Shown: positions 24,901-36,500 of the stretch, piece by piece
How positions within the stretch are numbered: the first letter of the stretch is position 1
Layout: every line of letters starts with the position of its first letter
From: Coix lacryma-jobi var. lacryma-jobi
Taxonomy: Eukaryota > Streptophyta > Magnoliopsida > Poales > Poaceae
Assembly: GCA_009763385.1 (NCBI GenBank)
Contig: VDCT01000041.1
Span: forward strand, 124,001 to 188,000
Reading direction: 5' to 3'
DNA length: 64,000 nucleotides
Made by a program: the position numbers and the translations under genes
Notes under the pieces: model-generated
Told to the model about the DNA's origin: nothing
The model's input: the letters and a program-made list of their open reading frames with translations, nothing else
Database searches by the model: none

Positions 24901-26056
24901 GTCTTTCTGTACTTCCTCAATAATTATTGTCATGGTCCAATTTATAACTTCTTCGACTAGAAAACTAAATGTTATTTTCGTAGAGGTTTTGGCTCACGTG
25001 GTGCCATGTCAGCTATCCTACGTGATTAGTTTTCTAATTAGTTTACTTTTAATAGACTAAACTAGTGTCACAATGTCTGAAAAACCGGCCAGGGAGATAA
25101 ATGGACCGGTTTCAATAGGTTGAGGAGCACAAACATCCGGCTTCCTAGCTGAAGAAGATGTAAATCAGACTATAACAATAATTAAGAGAGGTTATTAGCT
25201 TTTTTCCTCCGAGGATGATCCGAAAAAAACATTTAAATCATGTCCAAAATAAAATATAGTCAGGACTTAGGAGCAGATATGGGCCTCGAAAGATCTTTTT
25301 ACCACTCTTCAATGTTCTGGCACAATATCTCCTCACTCACAGCTGCCAGCCCAGCAAGGCAACAGAGCTTTCTCGGCCCAATATGTCCCGCGCGCCAGCT
25401 CCCTTCTCGGCGCTGAAGTGCTGAACTTCTCGCCAGTAGCGGCGATCGTCATTGCCTACGACGACTCCGGGGGCCGGGCCGGGCCGGGCCGAGCGAGCAG
25501 CTTGTTGTCTGCGGCAGACTCCCAGGTGGGACCAGCGCGAGCAACAGCGGCCATCTTGCTTGCTTCCCTGCGACGGACGAGTATGAAAGATAGCGAACTC
25601 TGGAGTCTGGACGAGTGAGTGGCACGGCAGCTGCGACGCTAATAATAGTGTCAGTGGAGTTTCATGTTAATTAAATAAGATGTCACATCAGTTTTTTATG
25701 AAACTAGAAGTAGAGAGAAGGAAAAAGTTTCATCCCACGAAATCTTTGAACGTTGTTTTTAAAACGGTGAAATCCTCATTGAAAGCATTATTGTGTTTCA
25801 TCTCATACAACACGTGTTGTTCGAGGGAGAAAAAGAGAAGAAAGAGAGATTATGAGACCACAAAGCATATGAAACTGTACATGAGAGATATCTCTTAACA
25901 GAGATACGAAAATTATAAATTGAGACTTGGCCTAAGGATGAAGGAAGAGGGATAGATGTCGCCTTTTTTTGTCTTTTGGTGACCCGAAAATTGGTGAATC
26001 GCCTGATTGTTTGCCCCCCACCCCCAAAAAAATAGTACTGTTTAGTGCCTGTTTAA
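21987..26056. other. AT-rich intergenic DNA, no gene recognised
   Basis: Mostly AT-rich. There is an A-tract at about 23461-23475, a Gly/Ala-poor stop-free stretch near 24286-24813 on both strands without a domain, and a short GGGCC iteration at 25475-25495. The 133-residue minus frame at 24412-24813 has no start context or motif I would trust. No RNA gene was seen. Confidence 0.5.
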
Positions 26057-26285
26057 TATCTGAAATTGGATGATTGAGATCTGTAAACTTTTGTTCAGTT
26101 CATAGTGTGCTGTAAATTTCTAATAATTGGGATGGATGGTGGTGATCTATCAACTTCTGTTCAGTTAATAGTGCACTGTTAAATTTCTGATAATCGGATG
26201 GATGGTGGTGATCTACCAACTTCTGTTCAGTTAATAGTGCACTGTTAAATTTCTGATAATCGGATGGATGATGTACAGTTTACTT
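26057..26285. repeat. Three-copy tandem repeat, unit about 70 bp
   Basis: The unit runs through TTCTGATAATCGGATGGATG, GTGATCTACCAACTTCTGTT and CAGTTAATAGTGCACTGTTA. The second and third copies (about 26120-26262) are nearly identical; the first (26057-26118) has diverged. This is recent local duplication in otherwise plain DNA. Confidence 0.7.
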
Positions 26286-27078
26286 TTGAATATGTACTGT
26301 TAAGTTTAGATTTCTGGTGGTGTCGCTTTGGCCATCCATTTTCATGGCCTCCTTGAGATGCGTGACAGATAGATACTCTATCTATGCTCCTAAATGAAAT
26401 CATTTTGGATAATATTTGAGTCAAATATTAAAAATATAAATTATAAATAACTTTAAGTTATTGAGTTTCAAATATAACAACTGTATAATATAACAACTGT
26501 ATGAATAGATTCGTCTTGAAATAATACTTTTATAAAAATACATATATGTTACTTTTAATAAATATTTTTATAAAAATAAAAAGTCAAAGTTATGTTTGGA
26601 AACTGTATCGCTGTTGAAAAACAAAATTATTTATGAATATGGAGGAGGAGATACCCACTCTCTTCGCTTTCAATAGGTAGCAGTAGCATAGCAAGAGCTT
26701 TTTTTTTGGACACTGCATAGCAAGAGTTGAGATTCTCTTGCCCTGCCTCCTCGCTTTCATTCGTCATTTTTTCTCTCCACCCAGAAAAAAGGAGTCATGC
26801 GCGTGCATACTAGTATCATGGGGAATTGGGGATTGGAATTTAGCTCCAGATTATATACTTGCTTTGCTTAACAGATGGGCGGCTCATAATCAGTCTCTGG
26901 TTCCGTCTGGCGCCGAAAGCGAATCCATAGGATGGAATGGCTCCATGTGCTGTGTGTCTAGTAGGTGCGCATTGCCAACCAAAAAAGAACATTACTTTGA
27001 ACCCCTGCAGTGCAGTTCTCAAATGCCTCGTTAATTGAGACTGCTAATCCCTTCTCCAGATGAGTAGCTTTGGAATAA
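26286..27078. other. AT-rich intergenic DNA
   Basis: A 98-residue plus frame at 26738-27034 begins in a plausible context but has no recognisable domain. Nothing else stands out. Confidence 0.45.
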
Positions 27079-27235
27079 GGGGGTGTTGGTTCCCACACCC
27101 TTAGAGTTTAGCCACTAAAGTTTAGTCACTAAAGTTCCAAACACCCCTACTAAAAGTCACTTTTAACACTACAATCTAGTCACCTCCACTAAACTTTAGT
27201 GGCTAAACTCTAGGGGATGGGAACCAAACACCCCC
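27079..27235. mobile_element. Tourist-like (PIF/Harbinger) MITE, 157 bp
   Basis: It begins GGGGGTGTTGGTTCCCA and ends TGGGAACCAAACACCCCC. The flanks are TAA on both sides (27076-27078 and 27236-27238), the 3-bp target duplication of PIF/Harbinger MITEs. Inside are further inverted copies of TAGAGTTTAGCCACTAAAGT. It has no coding capacity and would be mobilised by a transposase encoded elsewhere. Confidence 0.9.
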
Positions 27236-28457
27236 TAAGTCTATTTGACAACCCCCACCCCCACCCTCCTCGTGAAACTGTTCGGTTGTTGATAAAATCT
27301 AAGAGGGTTGAGAGGGATTTTGACCTGCAAGAGACTTAAATCCTTTTCAATCCCTCTCGATCTCGTTAGTCGTTTGAAGATCAAACGAATAGTCTCAAAT
27401 AACCTCTTGTGTGTGTGTTTTAACGGTTTTGTGCGGTATATGGATTCAACTGTTGACGTGACAATAGATTGGGAGTAGCATATTCAGACCATCTTTTATA
27501 TTGCGAGGTATATCTCTTGACATAGTGAGTAGACCGGGGAACCGAGATAGAGATATGCGAAGAGAACAAAGACCCAAGAGATGGCAACATCAAATATATT
27601 GATGTAGCAATGTGATATGGCATGGCGGGATAACTTTGTCCATATTAGCATGCCCCACTGGCTACTCTATTTAGTCATAGGTTTCGTACGCAGTTGGTTC
27701 CTATAGATATGTTTAGTTCTAAAAATTTCGAAGGTTACATCAGATATCAGGGTTTAGGGTTAGGTTTCGTACGTAGAGTGTTGCATGAAGTGTTCGAATA
27801 CGAATACTAATAAATAAATTACAGAATCCATCCATAAATCATGAGAGAAACTTTTTAAGCCTAATATAATTTGTCATTAGCACATGTGTTACTGAGCACT
27901 TTAGTGTCAAATATATAGATAATTATGCTTAAAAGATTCGTCTCACAGAATAAATGCAAAACTGGTGTAATTAGTTATTTTTTAGTCTATATTTACTCTC
28001 TATATAGTGTGTCCAAAGATTCGATATGTTTAGGACGCAAAGTTTTTGGTTTGGAATTAAACACGGCCGTAAGCTTGCTAATCCATATATATTACTCGTA
28101 TCCAATCCAAGTAATAAAATATATGATATTATCCATGTAGTAGGGTTGGGTCTGTCAAGTAGTACTAGTATAGTGTAGTATATATATGGTGATAAGACGT
28201 GTGTATACCTGCACCACATACGCACCCCTGATCGAACATTTCTATCTTTTGCTTCTCTCTTTCTTTGTTTCAAAAAACAATCGTTTATATATACGTTGAG
28301 AATCAAGAAGATAAACCGCGATCAATAATTGTTTATAACCGTTAGAGACAACGATTTGATCAAAGTCAACCAAAAAGCCAGCAGCTTAATTATGCTATCG
28401 TTCTCTCACTCTCTTTGTAATCTTCTACTATACAGTTCTATATCTATCTGGTATCCT
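27236..28457. other. AT-rich intergenic DNA
   Basis: Contains C-rich runs at 27250-27270 and short frames without domains. No gene or element with definable ends was seen. Confidence 0.45.
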
Positions 28458-28499
28458 CACGTACTACGAACAGGGTCATAGGCCGATTCTCAAAATCGT

Positions 28500-28735
28500 C
28501 TTTAGTCTCGGGTGTTTTGCCGCCCGCCCGGACTAATAGACCCTTTAGTCCGCTGGCACCAACCGGGACCAACCGCAACAAAGAGTAACACGGACCGTGT
28601 TACTCTTTAGTCCCGGTTGGTGCCACGAATCGGGACTAAAGATTTTAGCCACGGTTTGTGGCTTGCCCGGGATAAATGATCACCTTTTAGCCCCAGTTTT
28701 AATACAAACCGGGACTAAAGCTCCCCGGTTTTTAC
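28500..28735 (+). repeat. CACTA subterminal repeats
   Basis: Copies of CGGGACTAAAG and CTTTAGTCCCG with CCAACCGGGAC and GGTTGGTGCCA occur in both orientations at about 28539, 28562, 28605, 28630 and 28710. In this family such motifs are the binding sites of the accessory protein that brings the ends together. Confidence 0.7.
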
Positions 28736-29379
28736 ACCTGACCAACTCTTCCTCCCCCGAGCTAGAGACATTCAAATTTCAGTGAGCTCTTGCTTGTTCT
28801 TGCTGTTGTTCTTGCTTGTTCTTCATTGTTCTTCGTCTCCGGCGTCAATTGGTGATCTTCTTCGACTCCGTCATCGTCTCTTTGCGTTAGAGGTAACTAT
28901 TTTCATCTCCTACCATGTCTTTGAATATGAGAGGAATTTAATTAAAATATATACTTTGCAAGAACAAGCATAGAGAGTTGAGTAGTTATAAATTGGTTCA
29001 TCACAATCACTTGATAGTTTTCTACTGCTAGGTAGTATCCATTCTATATATTCATACTTATTCAAGACGAGTAATATTGAATTTTATTGTCTTTTTAGTA
29101 TATTTTCAATAATTAAATGTGGAATTTATAATAGTTTGCACAACAATAAATATAAAGAGTAGATAATGTGGAAATTGGTATTGTTATATCATATTTTTTT
29201 CGATTATCTAAACAAAAATTTAGAGTTTTTTTATTTTATAATTGTTTAGAAAATTAGGAATTTGCATGTAATAGTTTTAAAAAAATGAGCATGTATATAG
29301 TAGATGGCAACCGTGACCGGGTGGACCTCAGCATCTCATCATCGGGATCCGAAGCGTTTGCGCCGCAGATCTTCCTCTC

Positions 29380-29707
29380 ATTGCTTGCGACGAGTGTAAG
29401 CAGAAGATTGTGAAGGAGTACCGAGTGAAAAAAGAGGGAATCAACAAGGGTCGTATATTCTACAAGTGTCCGGACCATGAGGTGGGATTATTTTACCCGC
29501 ATTTGATTAATATGGTTCATCGTATCGGTTTTGCTTGATGATGTGTTTAAATTTTTATCTTGGTTCTAATTTTTTCTAATTGCAGTGGGAGGCACCGGCG
29601 GATGTAAAAGTTGGTACTGGGAGGAAGAGTATGTTCAGCACGTACGAAATTCTGTTGCACAGGAGGTTGCCGCTGAAGGTGATGAGGCAGTGAGTCAGCG
29701 GCAGTAG
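29380..29707 (+). pseudogene. GRF zinc-finger exons of the CACTA element
   Basis: The first exon encodes CDECKQKIVKEYRVKKEGI followed by NKGRIFYKCPDHE, a strong match to the GRF zinc-finger consensus (CxxC, then NKGRxFYxCP). A donor (GAG then GTGGG at 29482) and acceptor (TTGCAG ending 29585) give a 104-bp intron. The following exon supplies the rest of the finger (CKSWYWEEEYV) in a neighbouring register, and ends in a TAG at 29705-29707. GRF fingers bind single-stranded nucleic acid. Its place ahead of TNP2 suggests an accessory protein. The upstream start is unclear and one register change is present. Confidence 0.65.
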
Positions 29708-29941
29708 CCCATCCATGCTGATGAAGCGAATGATCTGTCTATTTTAGTTGGGATCGGACGCGAACTAATTATGTTGCTTAAGTGCATTTTATTTTAGTTT
29801 TTTTAGTGCTAGCTGCGATAGTCTTCGTTGTAGTCAAGCTTGTTTGAATTAATCAATCATGTGATGTCATGAGTGTTGTGCAATAACATGAGAAACTACT
29901 AAGTGCATGGTGTAATATTTAATGCAGATGTTTGTCACACA

Positions 29942-32590
29942 ATTGGATGTATAATGTCGATCGCCGCTCCAAAGAGTTCATTGCTGGCGTGCACTATTCT
30001 TAGGTGTGGCTGAGGCAAACAAGCAGGATGGTTTCATGTGCTGCCCATGCGCCGTCTGTAAGAATTTGAAGGAATATTCATGCCCAAGGACTCTTCATAC
30101 GCATTTGTTGAAGTCGGGTTTCGTAACAAACTATATTTGTTGTACGAAGCATGGAGAAAGGGAGTTGTAATGGATGATGGTGAAGAAGGTGAAGAAGAAT
30201 TGGCTCACGCTGATATTATTGCTCAGTATGGTGCCTTTGATGATGATGCAGTGGGGGAGATGGTGAAGAAGATGCGGCAGCGACAGAAGATGTGGACAGC
30301 TGATGTTGATGCTCTTGGTGATGCCATTCGTGATGCACAAAGAGAATGTGAAAGTGACAAGAGGAGAAGGTCAAGTTTGAGCGCATGCTAGAGGATCATA
30401 GAAAATTGCTATATCCCACTGCTGAAGATGGCCAAAAAAAAGCTGGGTACTACGCTGGAACTGCTACAATGGAAGGCAAAGAATGGTACATCCGATAAGA
30501 CATTTGGACAGTTATTGAAGATAATGAAAAAGATGCTTCCGAAAGCGAACGAATTGCCCACCACTACGTACGAAGCAAAACAAGTCGTCTGCCCTTTGGG
30601 ATTAGAAATCCAGCAGATACACGCATGTCCTAATGACTGCATCCTGTACCGTGGGGGAATACGAGAATTTGGATGCATGCCCGGTATGTGAAGCATCACG
30701 GTATAAGATAAGGCGAGATGATCCTGGCGACGTAGAGGGTGAAGAACGTCCAAGCAGGAAGAAAATCCCTACCAAGGTTATGTGGTATGCTCCTATAATA
30801 CCACGTTTGAACGTTTGTTCAGAAATAAGGACAATGCAAAGTTGTTGCGGTGGCATAAAGAAGACCGTAAGGTAGACAATATGCTGAGGCACCCAGCTGA
30901 TGGATCCCAGTGGAGAGCGATAGACAGAGAATTCCCAGAGTTTGCAGATGAGGCTAGAAACTTGAGGTTCGCTTTAAGTACAGATGGTTTTAATCCTTTT
31001 GGGGAGCAAAGCAGTAGTCATAGCACTTGGCCAGTTACTATACATATCTACAACCTTCCTCTGTGGTTATGCATGAAGCGGAAGTTCATTATGATGTCGT
31101 TGCTCATCCAAGGGCCGAAGCAACCTGGCAACGACATCGATGTCTACCTGAGGCCATTAGTTGAGGAGCTTCTACTTCTATGGAGCAAACCAGTCATACG
31201 TGTGTGGGATGAGTACAAACATGAACACTTTGACCTGCGAGCATTATTGTTCGTAACAATCAATGATTGGCCGGCTCTAAGTAATCTTTCAGGCCAGACA
31301 AACAAGGGATATAATGCATGCACACACTGTTTTGAAGACCTTGACAGTTTATTTTTGAAAAACTGTTGGAAGGTCGTGTATGTTGGCACCGTCGGTTTCT
31401 TCCTGTGGGCCACCCAGTAAGAAAGAAAGGCAAACATTTTAAGGTAAGGCAGACCACCAAACCAAGCCTCGTAACCGAACGGAGATGATATACTCGAAAT
31501 GGTGAAGGATACGAAAGTAGTATTTGGAAAGGACGGGGCAGCGAACCTGTTCCCAAAGACGCTTCGGGACACGCACCCATGTGGAAGAAGAAGTCCATAT
31601 TCTGGGAGCTACTCTACTGGCATGTCCTAGAGGTTCGCCATGCGATCGACGTGATGCACCTGACAAAGAACCTTTGTGTGAACCTGCTTGGATTCATGGG
31701 TGTCTACGGAAAGCCTAAGGATTCACTTGAAGCACGACAGGACTTGCAGCGCATGAAAGAATGAGACAACTTGCATCGGGAAGACAGATGACGGGCGCCA
31801 GTACTTAAGCCCTGCTAGCTACACTCTTAGCAGAGAAGAAAAGGAAGCATGTTTGAATGCCTTAACTTACAGCATCAAGGTCCATCTGATTCTCCTCCAT
31901 ATTAAAGAGAGATAATTAATGTGCCAGAGAAGAAGTTCCAAAACTTGAAGTCCCATGACTGCCATGTGCTTATGACCCAATTGCTTCCTGTTGCTCTAAG
32001 AGGAATTCTACCTCCACATGTACGTTAGCCACCGTTGAAGCTATGTGCATTCCTCAATTCAATTTCACAAAAGGCAATCAATCCAGAGGAACTTTCTACT
32101 TTGCAGAATGATGTCGTTCAATGTCTCGTCAGCTTTGAGTTGGTGTTCCCTCCATCCTTCTTTGATATCATGACACACCTCCTAGTTCACCTGGTCAAGG
32201 AGATCATTATTCTCGGTCCTGTGTTCCTACACACCATGTTCCCATTCGAGAGGTTCATGAGTGTCCTGAAAAAATATGTTCATAACCGTTCTCGGCCTGA
32301 AGGAAGCATCGCCCAGGGCTACGGAACAGAGGAGGTCATAGAGTTTTGTGTGGGACTTTATTCCAGACCTTGACCCGATTGGCGTTCCCGAATCGCGACA
32401 CGAGGGCAGACTCAGTGGCAAGGGAACACTAGGGAAGAAAACATATCGGTACACGAGACGATTACTTCGATAAAGCACACTACACAGTTCTACAGAACTC
32501 CTCATTGGTCGATCCATATATCGAGGTACATAAGGATTTCCTTCGATCCAAGTGGCCCGGTGTGGCAGAACCTCCTGAATTAAGTGCCCA
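29942..32590 (+). pseudogene. CACTA transposase TNP2 pseudogene
   Basis: TNP2 cuts and rejoins element ends. Domains in order: the transposase-associated N-terminal domain (WMYNVDRRSKEFIAGVHY, then Cys pairs CCPCAVC, 29942-30150); an acidic linker; the transposase core with CPNDCILYRGG and CPVCEASRYK (30640-30710) and the long stretch 30782-31420 (FALSTDGFNPFG, LPLWLCMKRK, VRVWDEYK-like, LLFVTINDWPALSNLSGQ); then IFWELLYWHVLEVRHAIDVM (31590-31660). After that comes the C-terminal domain of unknown function (32035-32373, VLKKYVHNRSRPEGSIAQGY) and a final part near 32480-32580. At least five frameshifts or stops interrupt it, and it is cut by the gypsy LTR. Confidence 0.85.
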
Positions 32591-32657
32591 CATGCACCCA
32601 TCATTGTCCTAAATACTTCTGATTGGCATGCACGAGTTCCAAATAACCCAAGAGATC

Positions 32658-35600
32658 TGTCGGGTGTCCTCGGGAAACCCGAATCATCCACGTTACATTC
32701 TTTTCAGGAATTCCCTCGTCAAGCATCACAGTATTCCAACAGTTTTATAGATAAGATAAATCAGAGTAAAAGCGGAAAGAGTATATAACATAGATTGAAA
32801 CTTAAGTTTAAAAGTTTACAACCCATAAGTACTTATTACATAAAAGGTTCGGAACTTTATATTACTTATACCACACAACTTAGGTTACTTGCCCAAGGTC
32901 AAACATCAGCGTCATCATCACTCTCTTCCACGAGAGTGAAGAAACATTGACCACCAAAAGGATGATCAATGAACTCACCTGCAACAAAGGTTAACAAATC
33001 TTGAGTACAAAAGTACTCAACAAGACTTAACCGTCTGGAAAGAGGAGAAGACTCAGGTATGAAGGCTATAGGGATTCAAGGTAAGGCTTTAGCAAGATCA
33101 AAACATTTCTTTTGCATAAAAGCTTACTAAAAGAAAAACCCTACTTTCAAGTTTTAACTCAAGATTAAAATTTCATAACTATCCAAATTCTCAAACTTTC
33201 ATAAGCATACCACATTTTTCGTTCTCATTTCATCAAGATCCCATTCATTACTACGGTGCGGGTCAGTGGATTGAGGCTCCATATCCGAGGAAACACGGTG
33301 ATTCGAATCGTTCAAACCCAGTTGGGGATTCAGTACCACACGACATATGTAGAACTTAATCTTGCATACGTCAACCCTATCTATAGATCCTCCCATACAA
33401 GAACGGGTTCAGCGTCACCCGAGAGTACAGTACACCTCGAACCCGACTATCTCATAGCCCCGAGGGTACGCTACTCCCGCCATCTCTCCACTCCCAGTAC
33501 GCGGTTAGCCGTTCTCAAGTATCGGAATAGCTATAGACGAGGCTTACCACCGCATGTGGGCTGTACTCAAAGGTCTCAATCACAGCAGGCCAACAACGAT
33601 AAGGTCCTATGTTGAGTAACCTTACAACAAGACTCCATTCTTGGTGTAAGTTACTATCGTTATCATGTTATCTCAAGATTCATGATTTCCATAACATAGC
33701 AACCATTTTTAAAAGCACCTACTATAATGAAGTAGTAAAGCATGGCTAAGCATACTAAGCATTTTCATAAAACGGTTATCAAGGTTAAGTATTGGAATCA
33801 TCAAGATCGGTAATGCATCAAATAGGATTCACTCAACTCCTATTCACTTAATGCATCATATTAACTCAAGTGATATAAATAACTTTATAAAAATACAAGG
33901 ATAGGTTTAATGTCCAGGGCTTGCCTTGGTGATCAGCGAAGTCCGGAGATTCCGAAAAAGCAGAAGGATCCACACACTCAGGAGAAACCCACTGAGGATC
34001 AGGTCCTTCCAAAACGAGATCTACACGTAGAAGTGCATATGCATGATCAATGAGATGCTTATGACATGATCATGGTAAAGATGGAAATTTTCTAAGCTGT
34101 AGACATTTATCTGTACAATCTTTCATTATGGTAAAGTTGCAAATCAACAAAACCAACTTAGCTATTATATATTATTACCAAACAAATTTTATTGTCTTTA
34201 TTAAGCAAGGTTATGTAACTAATAAGCAACAAAAAGTTATTTGCATAAAGGAATCCATAACCAGGGAGCAAATCATGCTAGTTTTCCATTGGTTGTCAAA
34301 CAATTCCAAAAGTCACACAAATCCAAAGTGATTAACTATTTCTTTTTATTTTATAAGTCATTTTAATTAGCCCTTTATTTATACACAAATCATACTTATT
34401 CAAATAGAGCTGAAATTAATCATGAAGGTAGATATCAATGATATAAACTCACATGTCAAATTTCATGATTTTTGGAGAAACACAGAAATCACATAATTCA
34501 TCAAAGTTGCATTTATTAATTAAAGTGCAGATTTAATTGTCATAGTAAAATTACTCAAAAGCCAAGTTTTATAATTTTTATATTAGCACAGACATGCTAT
34601 CATCTAACATGTCAAATTTCACAAATAACAGAGCTATAGAAAAATTATAGCAAAAATAACAAAACTAGCTACTGTGCATAAGGCTAGAAAAAGAAAAACT
34701 TAAATCTAGCCCAAACTGGGCTTTCGGCCCGCTCCAGCGCGGCCCGACGCACGCGAAAGCCGGCCCGGCCTGGCTCCTGCCCGCGCGCCTCGGCGTTTTT
34801 GCAAAAAAGTCCTTCGGCTTAAACGAAAACAACCCGCAGTCCAAGACACTATTTAAATGAGTCACGGACTTTGCAACCAACACCCTGTAAAAAGTCGTCT
34901 TCGCAAGAGCGAGGTCCCCGACCATGGCCCGAGCGGACGGCGGCGCACCGAGCGCCGGCGAGCCTTACGCCGGCCAACTCCGGCCAGTAGAGACCTAACG
35001 GACTCGAGCACCAACACCGGCGAGTCACCCGCGGCCGATAGAGCCCCTAACCCCAAACGCTACCACTCTAGAGAGGTTTGGCCACGCACGGCGGCGGACC
35101 GAACCGCGGCGGAGCTGTTCCGGCGAACCTAGGCTAGCAACAGAAGAACGGAGGGGCTAGGAAGCTCCAGTAGCTTACCCTGCTACTGCCTGTGTAGTTG
35201 GTTCGAGCGGAGGAGGAACGGGAAGGCAAGGTCCACGGAGCAGTGGCTCGCGGCGGCGAGCTCCGGCGAAGAAGATGATGTTCCGGCGAGACCTGAGCAC
35301 CAAATGGAAAACCACCAAGCCGATGAGTAACCGGGGGTTAAGGTGAAACAGAAACATGAAACAGAGAGAGTAGAGGAGTGCCCGGTTGGGCTGACCACGG
35401 TGAGGTAGAGCTCGGTGGCGATTTCGCCCGGCGGAAAGAAGAACGGCGAACACAAGCGCTCTGAAGCAGTAGAGGTCGAAGGGATGGGCTCTGGAGATGC
35501 GCAAGGAGGTAAGGAGATTATAACCGCGGTCAATTTTGGATGAGGACGATCAGAGACGGTGCATTTGTGGATTGGGTGAACTGGAGCCCGTCGGTGCACT

Positions 35601-36486
35601 AGGTGGCAAAACGGCGATGGCGAGCTCAGGAGAAAGCGCCACGACGCGAGGGGAGCGCCAGTAGGTGCTTCACTTCGCCACGGACTCAGTCGCGCGCTCA
35701 TTCAGGAGAGATCGATGCCCAACGCGCTGGCGTCGGTCATTCCAGGTTCGGCCGTCCACCGCCATGAACAGGGAAGAAAGCTTATCTCCCCCTTCTCCTT
35801 TATACCCTTTCGGAAAATTTGAGATTACATCAGATTTTGAATATAAGTTGAAAATATGTTAAAATATCAAATGTTCAGAATTCAATACTGAACATCTTTT
35901 ATTTTTGCAACATATGCAGAATATGCTTAGATTTTGAATTAGGGTTTGCAAATCAAAAGGGGACAAAAAGGGCAAAAGGGTATTTTCACAATTACTTTTG
36001 ATTTCATATAAGAACTTGAAAAACTTTATACATCAAAGTTGATCCTTATCAAAAATGGAGCAACTTTGCTTTTTGAAGCATACTCAAATTCTTTTTAGAT
36101 TTTGATTAATAGGAAAGGGGATAAAACAGGATTTTCAAATTAATTAAATTATTTAATTGGATTTCAACCAAATTGAATTATAACTCAATGGTGACTTGAA
36201 ACATGTTCCAAATACACCTTTGAGACATAATACCAAGATGTGATCCAAATTCAAATACTATATAAGAAATTACCATAGTACCCTTATATAGCATAAAAGC
36301 ATTATTTACCCCATAAGAAAACATAAACTAGGGTTTCAAACTTAAGCACTTCTTATCAACTAAGCACAAGCATGATGAATTAAAATTGTTTTTAGTGAAT
36401 GCATAATTAGGTTATCAACTCAAATGAAATGCCAGTGCTAATGATGACATGTCAAGTTTTAGTCTGCTTAACACCAGAGTGTTACA
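32658..36486 (-). repeat. 3' LTR of the minus-strand chromovirus, 3.8 kb
   Basis: Minus strand: starts TGTAACACTCTGGTGTTAAG at 36486 and ends GGACACCCGACA at 32658. The layout mirrors the plus-strand family: AT-rich first part (36486-35850), CpG-rich block (35830-34680), T-rich intron-like part (34670-33900), then a final part with the GTAC hairpin at 33001-33020 (TTGAGTAC, AAAA, GTACTCAA). A donor-like GCAGG followed by GTAAGC lies at the inner edge of the CpG block (about 35176), and an acceptor-like TTTGTTGCAG just after the hairpin, read in LTR direction. Frames in the CpG block are compositional. Confidence 0.8.
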
Positions 36487-36500
36487 GCTCTTTCCCCCTT
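36487..36500 (-). promoter_or_regulatory. Polypurine tract of the minus-strand chromovirus
   Basis: Minus strand AAGGGGGAAAGAGC directly before the LTR start. It primes plus-strand DNA synthesis. The plus-strand element has the matching tract at 50345-50360. Confidence 0.85.

Larger units (their letters stand above)
28458..32657 (+). mobile_element. CACTA (En/Spm) element, 5' end plus broken transposase genes
   Basis: The interior encodes a GRF zinc-finger protein and TNP2 transposase, both on the plus strand. The left end carries repeated TTTAGTCCCGGTTGGTGCC and its complement, the subterminal repeat style of a well-known grass CACTA group. The exact left terminus is uncertain; CACGTACTACGAACAGG at 28458 is the best candidate but is degenerate. 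The right end is lost: the minus-strand gypsy LTR begins at 32658 inside the transposase C-terminal coding region. Transposase stops and frameshifts make this copy inactive. Confidence 0.75.
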
